Shown one piece after another: positions 1 to 11,280 of a stretch of 64,000 nt of DNA; the stretch's first letter is position 1; each line of letters starts with the position of its first letter. This DNA is from Bradysia coprophila (Eukaryota > Arthropoda > Insecta > Diptera > Sciaridae): NCBI RefSeq assembly GCF_014529535.1, contig NW_023503307.1, positions 6,043,788 to 6,107,787 of the forward strand, in the 5' to 3' direction. A program made the translations under genes and the position numbers. The notes under the pieces were generated by a model. That model had not been told where the DNA came from. It worked only from the letters and a program-made list of their open reading frames with translations, and did not search any database.

Positions 1-2888
1 TGGCTCTGATGGCCACTGGTCGATTTTCGCATCGCATCTATGTCGCATACAGCATTTTGTATTGCGTTGGTACAATACTGTCGATGCAAATTAGTTTCGT
101 TGGATTCCAGCCGGTACAGAGTTCGGAACATATGCTGGTGAGTGTTGGTCGGTTTGTACGCTGAGTTGTTTTTTTTTTGGTTAAAATTTTTGCGCCCGGT
201 TCTGTTCCAATGATGATAATGGTTTATGATAGGAAGAGTATGAAACATACATGATTCTCAATAAACAATAAATCTGATTGGCAAGACAAAAGTTTCGGTT
301 TGAATTTCGATAACCCATAAGCAACCACTGACCGTACGAAAATACTATTACAGGCTCTCGGTGTGTTCGGTTTGTGTCAAATCCATTCATTTGTCGATTA
401 CATCAGATCAAAGATGTCCAAGGAATACTTTGATGTGCTGTTCAAGGCGCTTGTTACGGCTGTACTGTCCGTAGCCGCTTTCGTTGGTATTGTATTGACC
501 ATAACAGGTACATGCTTTGCTTAACCACTTTGACAAGACTTTTTTGACTTGACATTTTTCGTTTTGTTTATTTAACAGGAAAGGTATCCCCGTGGACGGG
601 TCGCTTTTACTCATTGCTGGATCCATCCTACGCAAAGAATCACATTCCAATTATTGCATCCGTATCGGAACATCAACCGACGTCTTGGTCATCGTTCTAC
701 TTTGATTTGCAGGTAATTGAATTGTCTGTTTTTATTGGTAAGAAGGTCATGTGACGACTTTGCTCCGCAAAGAGTAAGTCTTCTCGTCATTTAATGGACG
801 TTGTACCGTTCCACTAATAGTAAAATGATGTGAAAACTTGCATGTAGTGATTGGAATTTTGAGTAGAGTCATTCGGTGATTCCTTGAAACTATCACAATG
901 ACTGTTAACACTTTGATCGCTGATACTAAAAGATTCAGAGATTTCTCTTCCAACTGTCAATAATGTCAAAAAGTTGATTTCCCTTCCTTCCTTGCAGATT
1001 CTCGTGTTTTTGTTCCCAGCTGGTCTATACTTTTGCTTTGCCAAACTCTCGGACTCCAACATTTTCATCATCCTTTACGGCATAACGAGCATCTACTTTG
1101 CTGTAAGTGACACAATGAAACATATTTTTCTCGATGTTTTCAAAAACAACCAAAATTTCCCTCCCATAGGGTGTCATGGTTCGTCTGATGCTGGTACTCG
1201 CACCAGTCATGTGCATTCTGTCTGGTATTACGGTTTCCCATCTGCTGACAAAGTACATCAAAAGCGTTGACTCATCGGCGGAAAAGAAAGTCGATCCGAA
1301 GAAGCTACGTAAATTCGACCAACAATCCGGTGGCGTGAAAAGCGAAGTTGCGCTGGCATTCGTTGGCGTTATAACGTTCTTATTGATAACATATACATTC
1401 CATTGCACCTGGGTCACATCGGAAGCGTATAGTTCGCCGAGTATTGTCCTCAGCGCTCGATCACATGACGGTGGTCGAATAATTTTTGACGATTTCCGGG
1501 AAGCCTACTATTGGTTGAAAATGAACACGCCTGAGGTATGACCGATGCTGGAACAAATATTCGGGATTTTTGTTGTTGTTGCTCACGACCGAAACTTGTC
1601 TCCCACTAATAGGATGCTCGCATTATGTCGTGGTGGGATTATGGCTATCAAATAACGGCGATGGCCAATCGAACCATTTTGGTGGATAATAACACTTGGA
1701 ACAATACGCATATATCACGTGTCGGTCAGGCGATGGCATCCACTGAAGAGAAAGCTTATGAGATTATGCGTGAATTGGATGTCGATTATGTTCTCGTAAT
1801 ATTTGGCGGTTTGACCGGATATTCATCGGATGGTAAGTTCTTGTTATCTTATTCAATAGCACCAGTGACATTCATTGTTTTGTGCTCTACAAAATCTGGA
1901 AGGTGTGTGTTTAGTCTAAGGTTTACTCAATCTTGCGCTCTCTCAATAAGCACAACTTTTTTGCCAATTTGCTGATCCGGCCACTATATTAATCGATTCG
2001 CTTTCCTGTTTTGATAAGCTGAATAGTGATTTACACCCCTTCCACCTGTAGCGTGTTTGTCTCTATCTTTGTTTGACAAGTGATTATTCAGTGGTGAAGG
2101 TCGATTCTGTGGTCAATCAAAACCGAGAAAACCCACCTTTCAGACTCTATAGTCTGCAACGAGTTCAAGGTGCGAAAAATCGAAAAATTTTCGATTAGCG
2201 GTTTATTGGACTTGGACCATTCGTACCTTTGCCAAAAAAACACTTTCAGATTTTTTCGTTCCTTTTGTTGTTGTTTCTATTCTATGCAGTCCTTGCTATC
2301 ATAATAAAATGAAAAAAGTTTGGAAAAAGGAAAAACTTGGCTTTGCTATGTGACCGGAATAACCAATTGTTAATTTTCAGAGCAAATTGGAAACTTCAAT
2401 CATTCTGGGTCTATGAACCACTAGAATTTTTTGTGAACCAACCTCTTTCGCGCTCCACATAATCGACCACCCCTATCATTCAGAATGAGTTTCTCTCTTC
2501 TCGAAACCATTCTATAACGAACCACCCGCCACAATAATGCCCTTTCGTTCCAGACATCAACAAATTTTTATGGATGGTCCGAATTGGCGGCAGCACCGAT
2601 CGTGGTGCGCACATAAAGGAAACGGATTACTATGCGCCCAGCGGTGATTTTCGCGTTGACAAAGAAGGATCGCCGACGCTACTGAATTGTTTGATGTACA
2701 AAATGTGCTACTATCGATTCGGTCAGGTATATACGGAAGGTGGAAAACCACCCGGCTATGATCGAGTGCGTGCGGCTGAGATCGGTAATAAAGATTTTGA
2801 ATTGGATGTGATTGAGGAAGCATACACAACCGAACATTGGCTGGTTAGAATTTATAAAGTTAAAGACTTGAGAAATCGCGGCGTTTAA
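1..2888 (+). CDS. Stt3A: Oligosaccharyltransferase catalytic subunit STT3A (3' part)
   Basis: This is the catalytic, multi-membrane-spanning subunit of the ER oligosaccharyltransferase, which moves the lipid-linked glycan onto Asn in N-X-S/T sites. Eight coding exons are visible: 1-137, 354-507, 579-712, 998-1102, 1170-1535, 1613-1832 and 2554-2888, preceded by an N-terminal part outside the window (so seven segments are seen here). All junctions are GT-AG and keep frame, giving about 482 residues of a family usually near 700. Seen: conserved loop [18 protein letters not shown], the catalytic-domain motif WWDYGYQI (from about 1631), the sequon-rich NNTWNNTH, and the C-terminus [17 protein letters not shown]. 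The stretches [20 protein letters not shown] and YKVKDL fit STT3A rather than STT3B. A likely poly(A) signal AATAAA lies at 3533-3538. The first visible intron (138-353) hosts a C/D snoRNA. The start codon is outside the window. Confidence 0.96.
205..283 (+). ncRNA. Box C/D snoRNA, copy 1 (in an Stt3A intron)
   Basis: C box TGATGA at 211-216 and D box CTGA at 274-277 are closed by a short CCAA/TTGG terminal stem (207-210 with 278-281). The guide ATGATAGGAAGAGT (226-239) precedes a D'-like ATGA (240-243); a C'-like ACATGATT is at 249-256. The 12 bases TGATAGGAAGAG are complementary to the conserved 28S rRNA segment CUCUUCCUAUCA near the peptidyl-transferase centre. The RNA ends about 70 nt before the 3' splice site, the usual place for an intronic C/D snoRNA. 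The same guide occurs in six more copies downstream. It probably directs 2'-O-methylation of 28S rRNA. Confidence 0.8.
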
Positions 2889-3540
2889 GTTTCTGTGATT
2901 GATTTTTCCTTTCACCCGTTTCTTCCTCTTTTTTTGTTTTTTGTATATAAAAAATGTGAGTCTGAGATATTTCATGAACAAACTAAAATGTAACTACTAC
3001 TACTACTACCACTATGGCATTTTACTACTACTTTTTTATTCGTATCATCATGAATGATGGCATTTCTTTAATGAATTGGATCCGGTGATTAATATAGCAT
3101 AGCGATCAATTGCTTTAGTATAATGTCGCCCATCATTGAAAAAAAAACAACGAAAACTCTCTCACAACGATGACGTTCTATTTTTACCTCTGTTGTGGAC
3201 CCACAGTAATAGCTTCAAATTTCCATTGTCTCGTCCATTGATGATGAGACGTGTGAATAGCTGAAAATAGAACACTCATCGGACCTAATACACAATGAGT
3301 TGTTTGTTTGGTGGAGTGATGAGCGACTTATTCGAAAAAGGCACACTCACTGTATATTGTTTTTCGTAGTAAGAATAAGAATTTTTTTCGAGCACAATTT
3401 ACAGTTTTCATTTTTTGGGAGCACTCGGCTCCGACATAAAAATGTATTAATTGTAATGTTTACTGGAAGGTGGTTTTTTGTAAGAACAATATGAAATGAA
3501 CGAACAAAATGGAAATCATTCTAAACAATTAAAATAAACA
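2889..3540 (+). other. Stt3A 3' UTR and poly(A) signal
   Basis: About 650 bases follow the Stt3A stop, with short CTA/CTACTAC runs near 2990-3035 and a poly(A) signal AATAAA at 3533-3538. I see no other gene here. A weaker, earlier poly(A) site cannot be excluded. Confidence 0.55.
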
Positions 3541-3704
3541 TTTTTACATCAACAAGACGATCGAGCGGAATATTTTTTTTTTTGCTTAACAATTTTCCTC
3601 CACGGAGCGGCGAAAACCCGAATCCGGTGCATTTGGACATGGTGGTATTATCTATAGGTAATTATTGAAATTTGTTGATTGTTAATATGTATAGTATAGT
3701 ATAA

Positions 3705-3780
3705 TAAACCTGTGATGACACCTATGTTGATAGGAAGAGTATGAACATAAATGATTTTGCCTCAATATTCTGAGAAAAAA
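3705..3780 (+). ncRNA. Box C/D snoRNA, copy 2
   Basis: C box TGATGA 3713-3718, guide TGATAGGAAGAGT 3728-3740, D'-like ATGA 3741-3744, C'-like AAATGATT 3749-3756, D box CTGA 3770-3773. It lies in host intron 1 (3658-4054). The terminal stem is weaker than in copies 3-5 because the upstream flank differs. Confidence 0.82.
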
Positions 3781-4404
3781 CGGAGTGTATGCAAGCTGAC
3801 ATAAACTTTTGCCCAGTTTTTCAATTACATACCTAAGCCGAGCACTTTCTGTACACATATTTATTCGAACTACGACAAATGTTTGTTTAAAGAAATGTGT
3901 ACGTGGTCAGAAACTGACTCAGTTTAAAATGCTCGGAAGAATGCCTTGGTGAAAAGTTTTTGCTTGTATAACTTCTGCACTCCTTCTGGCGTGAGAGTGT
4001 TTCTGCAATTGTATATTATATTGGATCTGATTATTGGTTTTCTCTTCATTTCAGGTTGATGTATACATATCCCTCCTTATCTGGTCGGTATTTTCGTTTC
4101 TAACGATTGATAACTCCAAATTTATGAATAAAACATTACGCCGGGTCGGAAATTCAATTTAATTTTTGGTAACTTCTCGTGTAATTCAACTCCATTAACG
4201 CTATGAGGTATTTTACAACTAAGTTTTCGTTGGTGCTACGTATATGGTTACAATCGACCAAGCAACTATATGCACCTAAGTCTTATCGAAACTTTCCGGA
4301 CCTTAGTTCCCCGTGCGCAAGGCGATAAATGGAGAAAAATGTGACGAATCTTGGCGACAACTTAAGGTAACTAATCACCACAATTAATAGTTTTTAAAAT
4401 TAAA

Positions 4405-4477
4405 TTTTTCTGTGATGACACCTATATTGATAGGAAGAGTATGAACATAAATGATTTTACCCAATATTCTGAGAAAA
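4405..4477 (+). ncRNA. Box C/D snoRNA, copy 3
   Basis: C box TGATGA 4413-4418, guide TGATAGGAAGAGT, D box CTGA 4469-4472. The flanks TTTTTC and GAAAAA can form the terminal stem. It lies in host intron 2 (4367-4864). Confidence 0.85.
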
Positions 4478-5215
4478 ACGGAGTGTGAACAGGTTGACAC
4501 AAAGACTACTTCCCGCCAAGACATTATTCGGTTAAAGTGTTATCAATTACAGATCTCAGAAGATTTTCTGTAGAAATTTAATTTTTGAAAAATGGAAACA
4601 TGGGGAAAACAGGGCCTATTTTCGGAAAATTAATTTACGAAATTTGCTGAGATTTTCAAAAATTTCCTAAAAATATTTTCAACACATTTAGCAAATCGAT
4701 TTTCTAAAAATAAGGCCTAGGTCAAAAACGACCTAGCTTTAAATCCTAACAAAATGTCTTGTGTTTGCTTTGAACCATGAACCTTTACTCTCTTTTTTGT
4801 TTGAGCGTGATTGGTCAATTATAAATTATATTTGTTCTGATTGTTGGCTTTCTCTTCATTTCAGGTTGAACGTATGTCACCCCTTACCTGGTCGGTGTTT
4901 TCGTTTCTCACAATTGATAACTCCAAATTTACGAATAGAACATTCCCGCCGGGTCGGAAATTCAATTTAATTTTTGTTAACTCGTGCAATTCAATTTCAT
5001 TACCGCTATGAGGCCATTTTAGAACTAAGTTTTCGTTGGTGCTACGACACTTTTAGAACTGGAACTGGTATATGTATACAATAGACCAAGCAACTATATG
5101 CACCTAAGTCTTTTAAGGGTGAAAACTTCCGTCGAAACTTTGCGGAGGTTAGCTCCTCGTGTGCAATGGAGAGCTTAAGGTAATTAGTCACCACAATTAA
5201 TAGTTTTTAAATTAA

Positions 5216-5289
5216 ATTTTTCTGTGATGACACCTATGTTGATAGGAAGAGTATGAACATAAATGATTTTGCCCAATATTCTGAGAAAA
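5216..5289 (+). ncRNA. Box C/D snoRNA, copy 4
   Basis: C box TGATGA 5225-5230, invariant guide TGATAGGAAGAGT, D box CTGA 5281-5284, and a TTTTTC/GAAAAA terminal stem. It lies in host intron 3 (5180-5692). Confidence 0.85.
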
Positions 5290-6093
5290 ACGGAGTGCGT
5301 AAAAGCTGACACAAAGACTACTTCTGGCCAAGACATTCTTTGTTTAAAGTGTTATCAATTACAGATCTCGAAAGATTTTCTGTGGACCAATTTTTTCAGA
5401 AATTTATTTGTTAAAAAATGTCAACGTGATCAAAACAGTGCCTATTTTTCTAAAATTATTTTCTAAATTTTGTAAGAGTTTCTAAAATTTTATTAAAATA
5501 TATTGAGCAAATATAGCAAATCGATTTTCCAAAAATAGGGCCTTGGTCAAAAACGACCTAGTTTAAAATCCTTACGAAATGTCTTAAAATGTCTTGTGTT
5601 TGCTTTGAACCTTTACTCTCCTTTTTGTTTGAGCGTGATTGGTCAATTATAATTTATATTTGTTCTAATTGTTGGTTTTCTCTTCATTTCAGGTTGACGT
5701 ATACATGTTCCCCCTTACCTGGTTGGTATTTACGATCCTTACGATTGATAACTCCAAATTTACGAATAGAACAGTTCACCGGGTCAGAAATTGAATTGAA
5801 TTTTTGTTAATTCCTCGTATAATTCAACTCCATTAACGCTATGGGGCCATTTCAGAACCTTAGTGCTGTGACACTTTTATAGCTAGTATTCATTAATAGT
5901 TAGAAATGATATATGCTTACAATCGTCCGGGCAACTATATGCATCTTTTAAGGAGGAAAACGTCCGTCGAAACTTTTCAGACTTTAGTTCCTCGTGGGCA
6001 AGACGAGAAATGGAGATCACCAAAAAATGTGATGAAGGCACGAGCCTGGCGACAACTTAAGGTAACTAATCACTACAATTAATTGTTTTTAAA

Positions 6094-6167
6094 TTTTTCT
6101 GTGATGACACCTATATTGATAGGAAGAGTATGAACATAAATGATTTTGCCCAATATTCTGAGAAAAA
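6094..6167 (+). ncRNA. Box C/D snoRNA, copy 5
   Basis: C box TGATGA 6102-6107, invariant guide, D box CTGA 6158-6161, and a TTTTTC/GAAAAA stem. It lies in host intron 4 (6062-6396). Confidence 0.85.
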
Positions 6168-6937
6168 ACGGAGTGTAAACAAGCTGACACAAAGACTATT
6201 TCTGACCAAGACATTCTTCGGTACAAGTTTTTTTTTTTAATGACAGTTACAGATCTAAACGATAAATTTATTGAAAGAACTGGAATGTCTTGATGAAAAG
6301 AGTTTGCTTGTAACCTCTACATTCCATTTTGTTTGAGCGTCTTTGATCAATTGTAAGTCATATTTGTTCTAATTTTTGGCTTTCTTTCTATTTCAGGTTG
6401 ACGTATACATGCCTCCCTTTACCTGGACCCGTCTCTTACCACTGTAAATTTTGTCTTTAAATCATCAAATTGAGTTCACTAGGCCGGGCCGAAAATTCAA
6501 ATTGATGTTTTCGGCTTTTCGTACAATTCGGTTCCATTACGGCTACAGTTCTATTGTAGTTAAAACTCATCCTCGATATTAGAAATTGTTCTATTGTTAG
6601 AATCGCTCAGATCCTATTATTGGAGAAATGGCTTTCTAAAATTTACTGCACATTTAACGAAATTTCGTCAGCAAGATTAATGAAATCTGAAAATCGATTT
6701 CACAACCATGAGCTCTGTTCGGTCCCTATGGAGCAGATACGTGTTCAAAGGGAGGAAACTTCCATTGAATTTTTCCTGATCTCAGTCACTTCCTCGTGCG
6801 CTACTTCAATATAAGAGATGGCAATCATCAAGAATACATTGAAGAAATGTGGCACAAAAGCAACCAACTTCACGATCTTGGCAGCAACTTAAGGTAACTA
6901 GCCACCATAAGTCATCTTTTTTCTCGTTAAATTCAAA

Positions 6938-7018
6938 TTTTCTGTGATGAGACTATTTTGATAGGAAGAGTATGAACATAAATGATTTTGCTTAAATAAT
7001 AAATATTCTGAGGAATTA
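6938..7018 (+). ncRNA. Box C/D snoRNA, copy 6
   Basis: C box TGATGA 6945-6950, guide TGATAGGAAGAGT kept, D box CTGA 7008-7011. The bases between C' and D differ from copies 2-5 and are longer, while the guide is unchanged. It ends about 65 nt before the 3' splice site of host intron 5 (6894-7083). Confidence 0.82.
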
Positions 7019-7275
7019 TTGCAATACTGCCACATTGAGACATTTTTGAATGTTTGACTAATTTTCGCCTTTTCTATTTTCAGGTCTGGTTTCGTTGGAA
7101 TCGGAAGAATCGGGGAAGGCTACCTTTCGAATGGTTGACAACAATTGCCTCCAGGTAAATAATTACATTTTTCATAACAATTTCCATCATTTCCCTCATT
7201 GGAAATTGGTTTGATAAATTATAAATTCAATGAAACTTTCGTGATTTATGTGAACCAATTACGTAGACCCTAACC

Positions 7276-7351
7276 ACTTTCTGTGAAGAAACATTTTTGA
7301 TAGGAAGAGTATGAACATACATGATTTTGTCTAACACCGCTCTGAGAAACT
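7276..7351 (+). ncRNA. Box C/D snoRNA, copy 7 (degenerate C box)
   Basis: The C box is TGAAGA (7283-7288) instead of TGATGA. Guide TGATAGGAAGAGT and D'/C' elements are kept; D box CTGA 7342-7345. It lies in host intron 6 (7155-7423), about 72 nt before the 3' splice site. The changed C box may weaken assembly with 15.5K/NOP58, so this copy may be failing. Confidence 0.72.
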
Positions 7352-8429
7352 AAAAATTCGATAGAACTTACCGAATGTCGTCGTGAAATGCATTTGTGAT
7401 TCAGTTTTGTTTTCCATTTTCAGTTCATCAATTCGAAATGGCAGGACTCATCAAATTAGATCCGTTGTTCAGTGCACCATCGAGCGTTGTCAAATATGTT
7501 TTAAATATTCGTTTGTAAAACCAACAACAACGATTTTTAAATAAATGATAGAGAAGGTGTAAAATGGTTGTTTAGTTGTTGCAGCTTTCCACAGTAAAAT
7601 TTACTTTTGTTTATCAAAGTCATCCGATATCTGAATGGTTCAAGCGGAACGTACAGCATTACAGCATCATAGATAAAGGAGCCACGACGGCAGTTTAGTA
7701 CAGATAGAAAAGCTCTAAAATGGCAGAAAAAATGTCTGAAATCAAGATTTTCCGTATATAACACGAAAATTTCGAAAAAGTGTCGAGCTATGTGGATTCA
7801 TGGTCTCTTGACCATGAAAGCCGAAACGCTATAAACGTCTGTGTAAAGAAATATAGAATTGAAGGTGGTCCCGCAGAGATAAAGCAGTCTTGAAGTGACA
7901 GGAAATACATGAAATTGTCAGTTTAGACCGTTTAGACCTTATCCCTAATCAACCATCGATTTTGCTTTGATACATAATTCTTAACGTAAGCCATTATGTT
8001 ACATTCTTATACTATCTCTTTTTATTACACCTGCAAGTATACTACGCAGCTAGACCCTGGACTTTGTGTCATGGTATTGAGTGGTTTTGTCAGCTACGTT
8101 ACAATTATCCATTAATATATCATGTTATCTTTTGTATGGTGTGTTTGCTCAATACAAAGGTTTCGCTGTTCTGTGATACATTACGTGTATGTATGATAAC
8201 GTACAAGAATCATAGGTGCTTGTTCAATGTTCTTGTGCTCTCTACTCTCTTCTGGCTATTATACCTCATCTATAATTTTTACTGACAACCAACGAATGAC
8301 GATTTATAGTTGATTCAATAACACTGCCGTAACATGATTTTTTTTACTTCTATGTCAGCGATTTCGAACCCACATACTTCCAACACTTCCCCATGTGAAA
8401 CAAAAATTGCGTCCAGCTATAGCTTCATA

Positions 8430-8633
8430 TCAGTCAAAAACACTCAAAGTGTAAAAGTGACGCAAGTCGCACTTCTTTCCGTCCAATATGAAAAATACTA
8501 TTCGTACCACGGACTGAAAGTCTTTTTTAGCGTAGTCGATTGCAGACCTCGCCTTCGGCTCTGTCTGGAAACTTCTCACACGCTAAAAAAGATTTTTAGT
8601 CCTAGTTACGAAATGTACTATTCTTGACGTTTC
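8430..8633. repeat. Foldback repeat with GC-rich loop
   Basis: An arm GGACTGAAAGTCTTTTTTAGCG pairs imperfectly with a later CGCTAAAAAAGATTTTTAGTCC. The loop contains CCTCGCCTTCGGCTC. A related partial copy lies inverted at 14428-14525 (TTTTTTAGCG, then a GTCCGTGGTACGAATAG stretch and the same TTGGACGG end). Confidence 0.6.
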
Positions 8634-8840
8634 AGAATGTACTCTATCCGAATCTTCAATAAAAATATTTTACCCAAAGACCGCGGAAACGCGAAAACCG
8701 CGAAATTTCGAGAACACACTTTTTCCCAAAAAGTGTTTTCTCGACGTTTAAGAATGTCCTCTATCCGAATCTGCAATAAAAAAAATTGACTCAAAAACCA
8801 CGGAAACACGAAAATCGCGAAAAATTTCGCAAACTTTGTG
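8628..8840. repeat. Two-copy tandem repeat, about 110 bp unit
   Basis: Two adjacent diverged copies (about 8628-8738 and 8739-8840) share TTTNAGAATGTNCTCTATCC, an AATAAA run, and a CGCGAAANTTTCG end. Origin unknown. Confidence 0.65.
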
Positions 8841-8993
8841 ACCCCCAACCCAACTTACATTTGCGAAAGTGATCTCAAAAACTTTCTCTACAACATATAA
8901 AAAGTTAATTTTTTGACACGCTATTTTGTTCTACCATACACATCCACACACTCACACACACAAACACACTTAAAGGTGTTCTTATATATGGGG

Positions 8994-9596
8994 CTTATCA
9001 TGGGCGCGCCTTAGCATAGCGCCCGTGACGCAAGTCCTACGACAAGAAAAAATTTAAAAATTTTTTTTTGTCGTAGACTGCAGAACCATATATACAGCAA
9101 ATATTGAAGTTCTACTATTCAAATCCAATATGGAAACTTCGAGAAGCCCTTAGCTCCCAAACGATGTCCGTTCTCCCAAAAAAAAAATTCTGGAATTTCT
9201 TAGAATCTACTCCCAAAATTTCAAGAAATTCTAAAGAAGACTTTTGGAGATAGGCTCTAACTGGAAACACGGACGGACGGAACCACAAAGTAACGTAGGA
9301 TTTTTTCATTTCGTTTGAAGTACTGTAAGAGACCAAAATGTATGGAGATAGGGCTTCTTAGAAGATTTATTGCGTGTCCGAATTTTAAGCTACAAGAACG
9401 TGTGATAGCTTGTTGAACTCGTACGGACGCCTAGTTTTTTTTTAAGCTAATTTGGAGTCATTTGGATTTGAATTGTAGAACTTCATTATTTGCTGTATAT
9501 ATTGTTCTGCAGTCTACGACAAAAAAAAAATTTTAAATTTTTTTCTAGTAATAGGACTTGCGTCACGGGTGCTATGCTAACGCGCGCCCATGGTAA
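8994..9596. mobile_element. Foldback/MITE-like element with long inverted repeats
   Basis: Inverted arms of about 130 bp run from CATGGGCGCGC (8999-9009) through TGCTGTATATA-type sequence to about 9125, and in reverse from about 9465 to GCGCGCCCATG (9582-9592). The arms share GACGCAAGTCCTA and GTCGTAGACTGCAGAAC. The 340-bp middle shows no transposase. The target duplication is not clear. Confidence 0.72.
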
Positions 9597-9924
9597 ATAA
9601 CGGGGCGAAATATATCTCAACATTTCTTAGAAGCGTAGGGTATAGTAAGAAGCCCACTAGTATGAGTATTGAGTAATCGAATCTTTTATTTTGCATTTGT
9701 ACCCTATGTAGCCGTTATCCCAAAACGAAATGTCTTATATGAACGATGAAGAAGTGGAAAAGATGAGATTACTGTTTGACCATTTGAACCGACACTTACT
9801 CATTTTACAGCTTAAAATTTCCTTTAAATCGGTATTCTTCCATTTTACATAAACTTTTTGCCGTCGACATGGCGTTAATGGAAAAGCTAATGATGATACT
9901 GACGTTACATCAATCTATAGTAAC

Positions 9925-10354
9925 GGGGGATTGAAGTTTTGACCAATTCGACGCAGAACGTTATTCTAAGCAAAAAATTGTTCTACAGTCTACCTCTAAA
10001 ATGCAAAGATTTTTTTATAAAATTATATCTGTTTACAAGGTACGACTCTAAATCGACCCAACTTTGTCAGCTGCCTAAAATGTGCCGGAGGTCGTTTCCA
10101 GTCTCGATGAAAATAAGTATGGGTAAGGTGTTCTGCAGCAAGAACTACATGGGTATCGACAATTCTGATCAAAGGTATAAAATCAAAAATATAGGGCCGC
10201 CATTTTGTAATTTTCTTACGGGCGGCTGTACGTTTCGAAGTTTAGACGAGCTTATAAAAAGATGTGCATTTTAGAGACATACCGTTGAACAATTTTTTGT
10301 ATAAAATAATGTCTTACGTCGATTTAAAAAAAAATTAAAAAAACTTCAATCCCC
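9925..10354. mobile_element. Foldback element with GGGGATTGAAGTTTT ends
   Basis: The left end GGGGATTGAAGTTTT (9925-9940) is repeated inverted at AAACTTCAATCCCC (about 10341-10354). The arms continue inward for about 85 bases through AAAAAATTGTTC and TCTAAAATGCA on both sides. A 111-codon open frame (9939-10274) runs through the arm and is probably chance. Confidence 0.68.
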
Positions 10355-11116
10355 ATTGATCAGAAAAAGTGATGGCCTCGATTATTTGTACTAGTGAAAA
10401 TTTCAATGTCCATTCTGTATTCGGTATGTATTGTGTATAACAGCAATAAACAATTTGATAAAAATTACATATTTACCAAACTTGTACTTGGTCAGGTCAA
10501 GATATCATTATCTACTATTTAAACTATTAATACTAGAACTTGAATTTTAAACATTTGAGATCTTCATGCTATGCATGCAATGCATTATAATAAATTGCAA
10601 AATGCATGCAACAGACATTCGGACAACCATTATCTATGACGGTAGATGAAGATAATCATTCTTCATTCTCTTAACTTTGTTTGTATCTAATACCGTCTCT
10701 TAACTTTATCTTAAGGAAAACAAAAATGTCACCAAATTTAAGTTCCAAACAAAACGTTTTTATATTTTATTTCGATGCCGAACGTTATTTGAAGTATTTT
10801 TGCATTATATTATGCATGGAAATTTTGCATAATTCATTTTTAATTCAGTAAAGTATCGTGAAAAATTAAGAAAATAAGCAAAGTCAGAAACCTTCGTCAA
10901 CATGCGTGCAGCGCGCCATCTTTTTATTCAGTCGAAATTGCGAAAATTTACATATAAAACAATCGGGATATTTAGCAAAGATGTGAACAAAATGTCCTTC
11001 TTCATTTGCCAAATGACTCTTCTCCATCGGGTTGTCATGTTATGAACACAAAATCAGCTTTATAAAAAAAACTAAAAACTTTTTTGTTATGGTCTAGAAT
11101 AATTTTTTGCTCATAA

Positions 11117-11280
11117 TTCACGCCGTAAGTGTGCCTAAAATTTGAATTTCAAGTGAACGATTCGATGAAAAAGTGAACCGAAAAGTACATTTCAACGCTT
11201 CCTTGTATGAAAATGACGCTACGTTAGAAAGACCTCCGCACTTTCCTTTTTGAATATCGACCGCACTTACGGCGTGAATA
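11117..11280. repeat. Short inverted-repeat element
   Basis: ATTCACGCCGTAAGTGTG (11117-11134) is repeated inverted as CGCACTTACGGCGTGAAT (11262-11279) around about 125 bp with no coding capacity. Confidence 0.6.

Larger units (their letters stand above)
3600..7565 (+). ncRNA. Non-coding snoRNA host gene (UHG-like), seven exons
   Basis: Spliced host transcript inferred from six introns that each carry one box C/D snoRNA. Predicted exons: about 3600-3657, 4055-4366, 4865-5179, 5693-6061, 6397-6893, 7084-7154 and 7424 to about 7565, with poly(A) signal AATAAA at 7540-7545. The 3' splice sites are strong (for example TTCTCTTCATTTCAG before 4055 and 4865) and four exons end in CTTAAG followed by GTAA. 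Exons 2-5 resemble one another (each starts GTTGA-CGTAT-like, then CCCTTACCTGG) and have no conserved reading frame, so they look like products of tandem duplication of an exon-intron unit rather than coding exons. The 5' end is uncertain: it lies only about 70 bases after the Stt3A poly(A) signal, so the transcript may have its own promoter there or be a read-through of Stt3A. Confidence 0.72.

Noticed and set aside
814..950. Possible second snoRNA in the Stt3A intron 713-997 (ATGATGT ... CTGA)
   Set aside because: The C box is off-consensus, there is no terminal stem and no clear rRNA complementarity.
1025..1417. 130-codon minus-strand frame
   Set aside because: It is antisense to confirmed Stt3A exons.
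9939..10274. 111-codon open frame
   Set aside because: It runs through the inverted arms of a foldback element and shows no family features.
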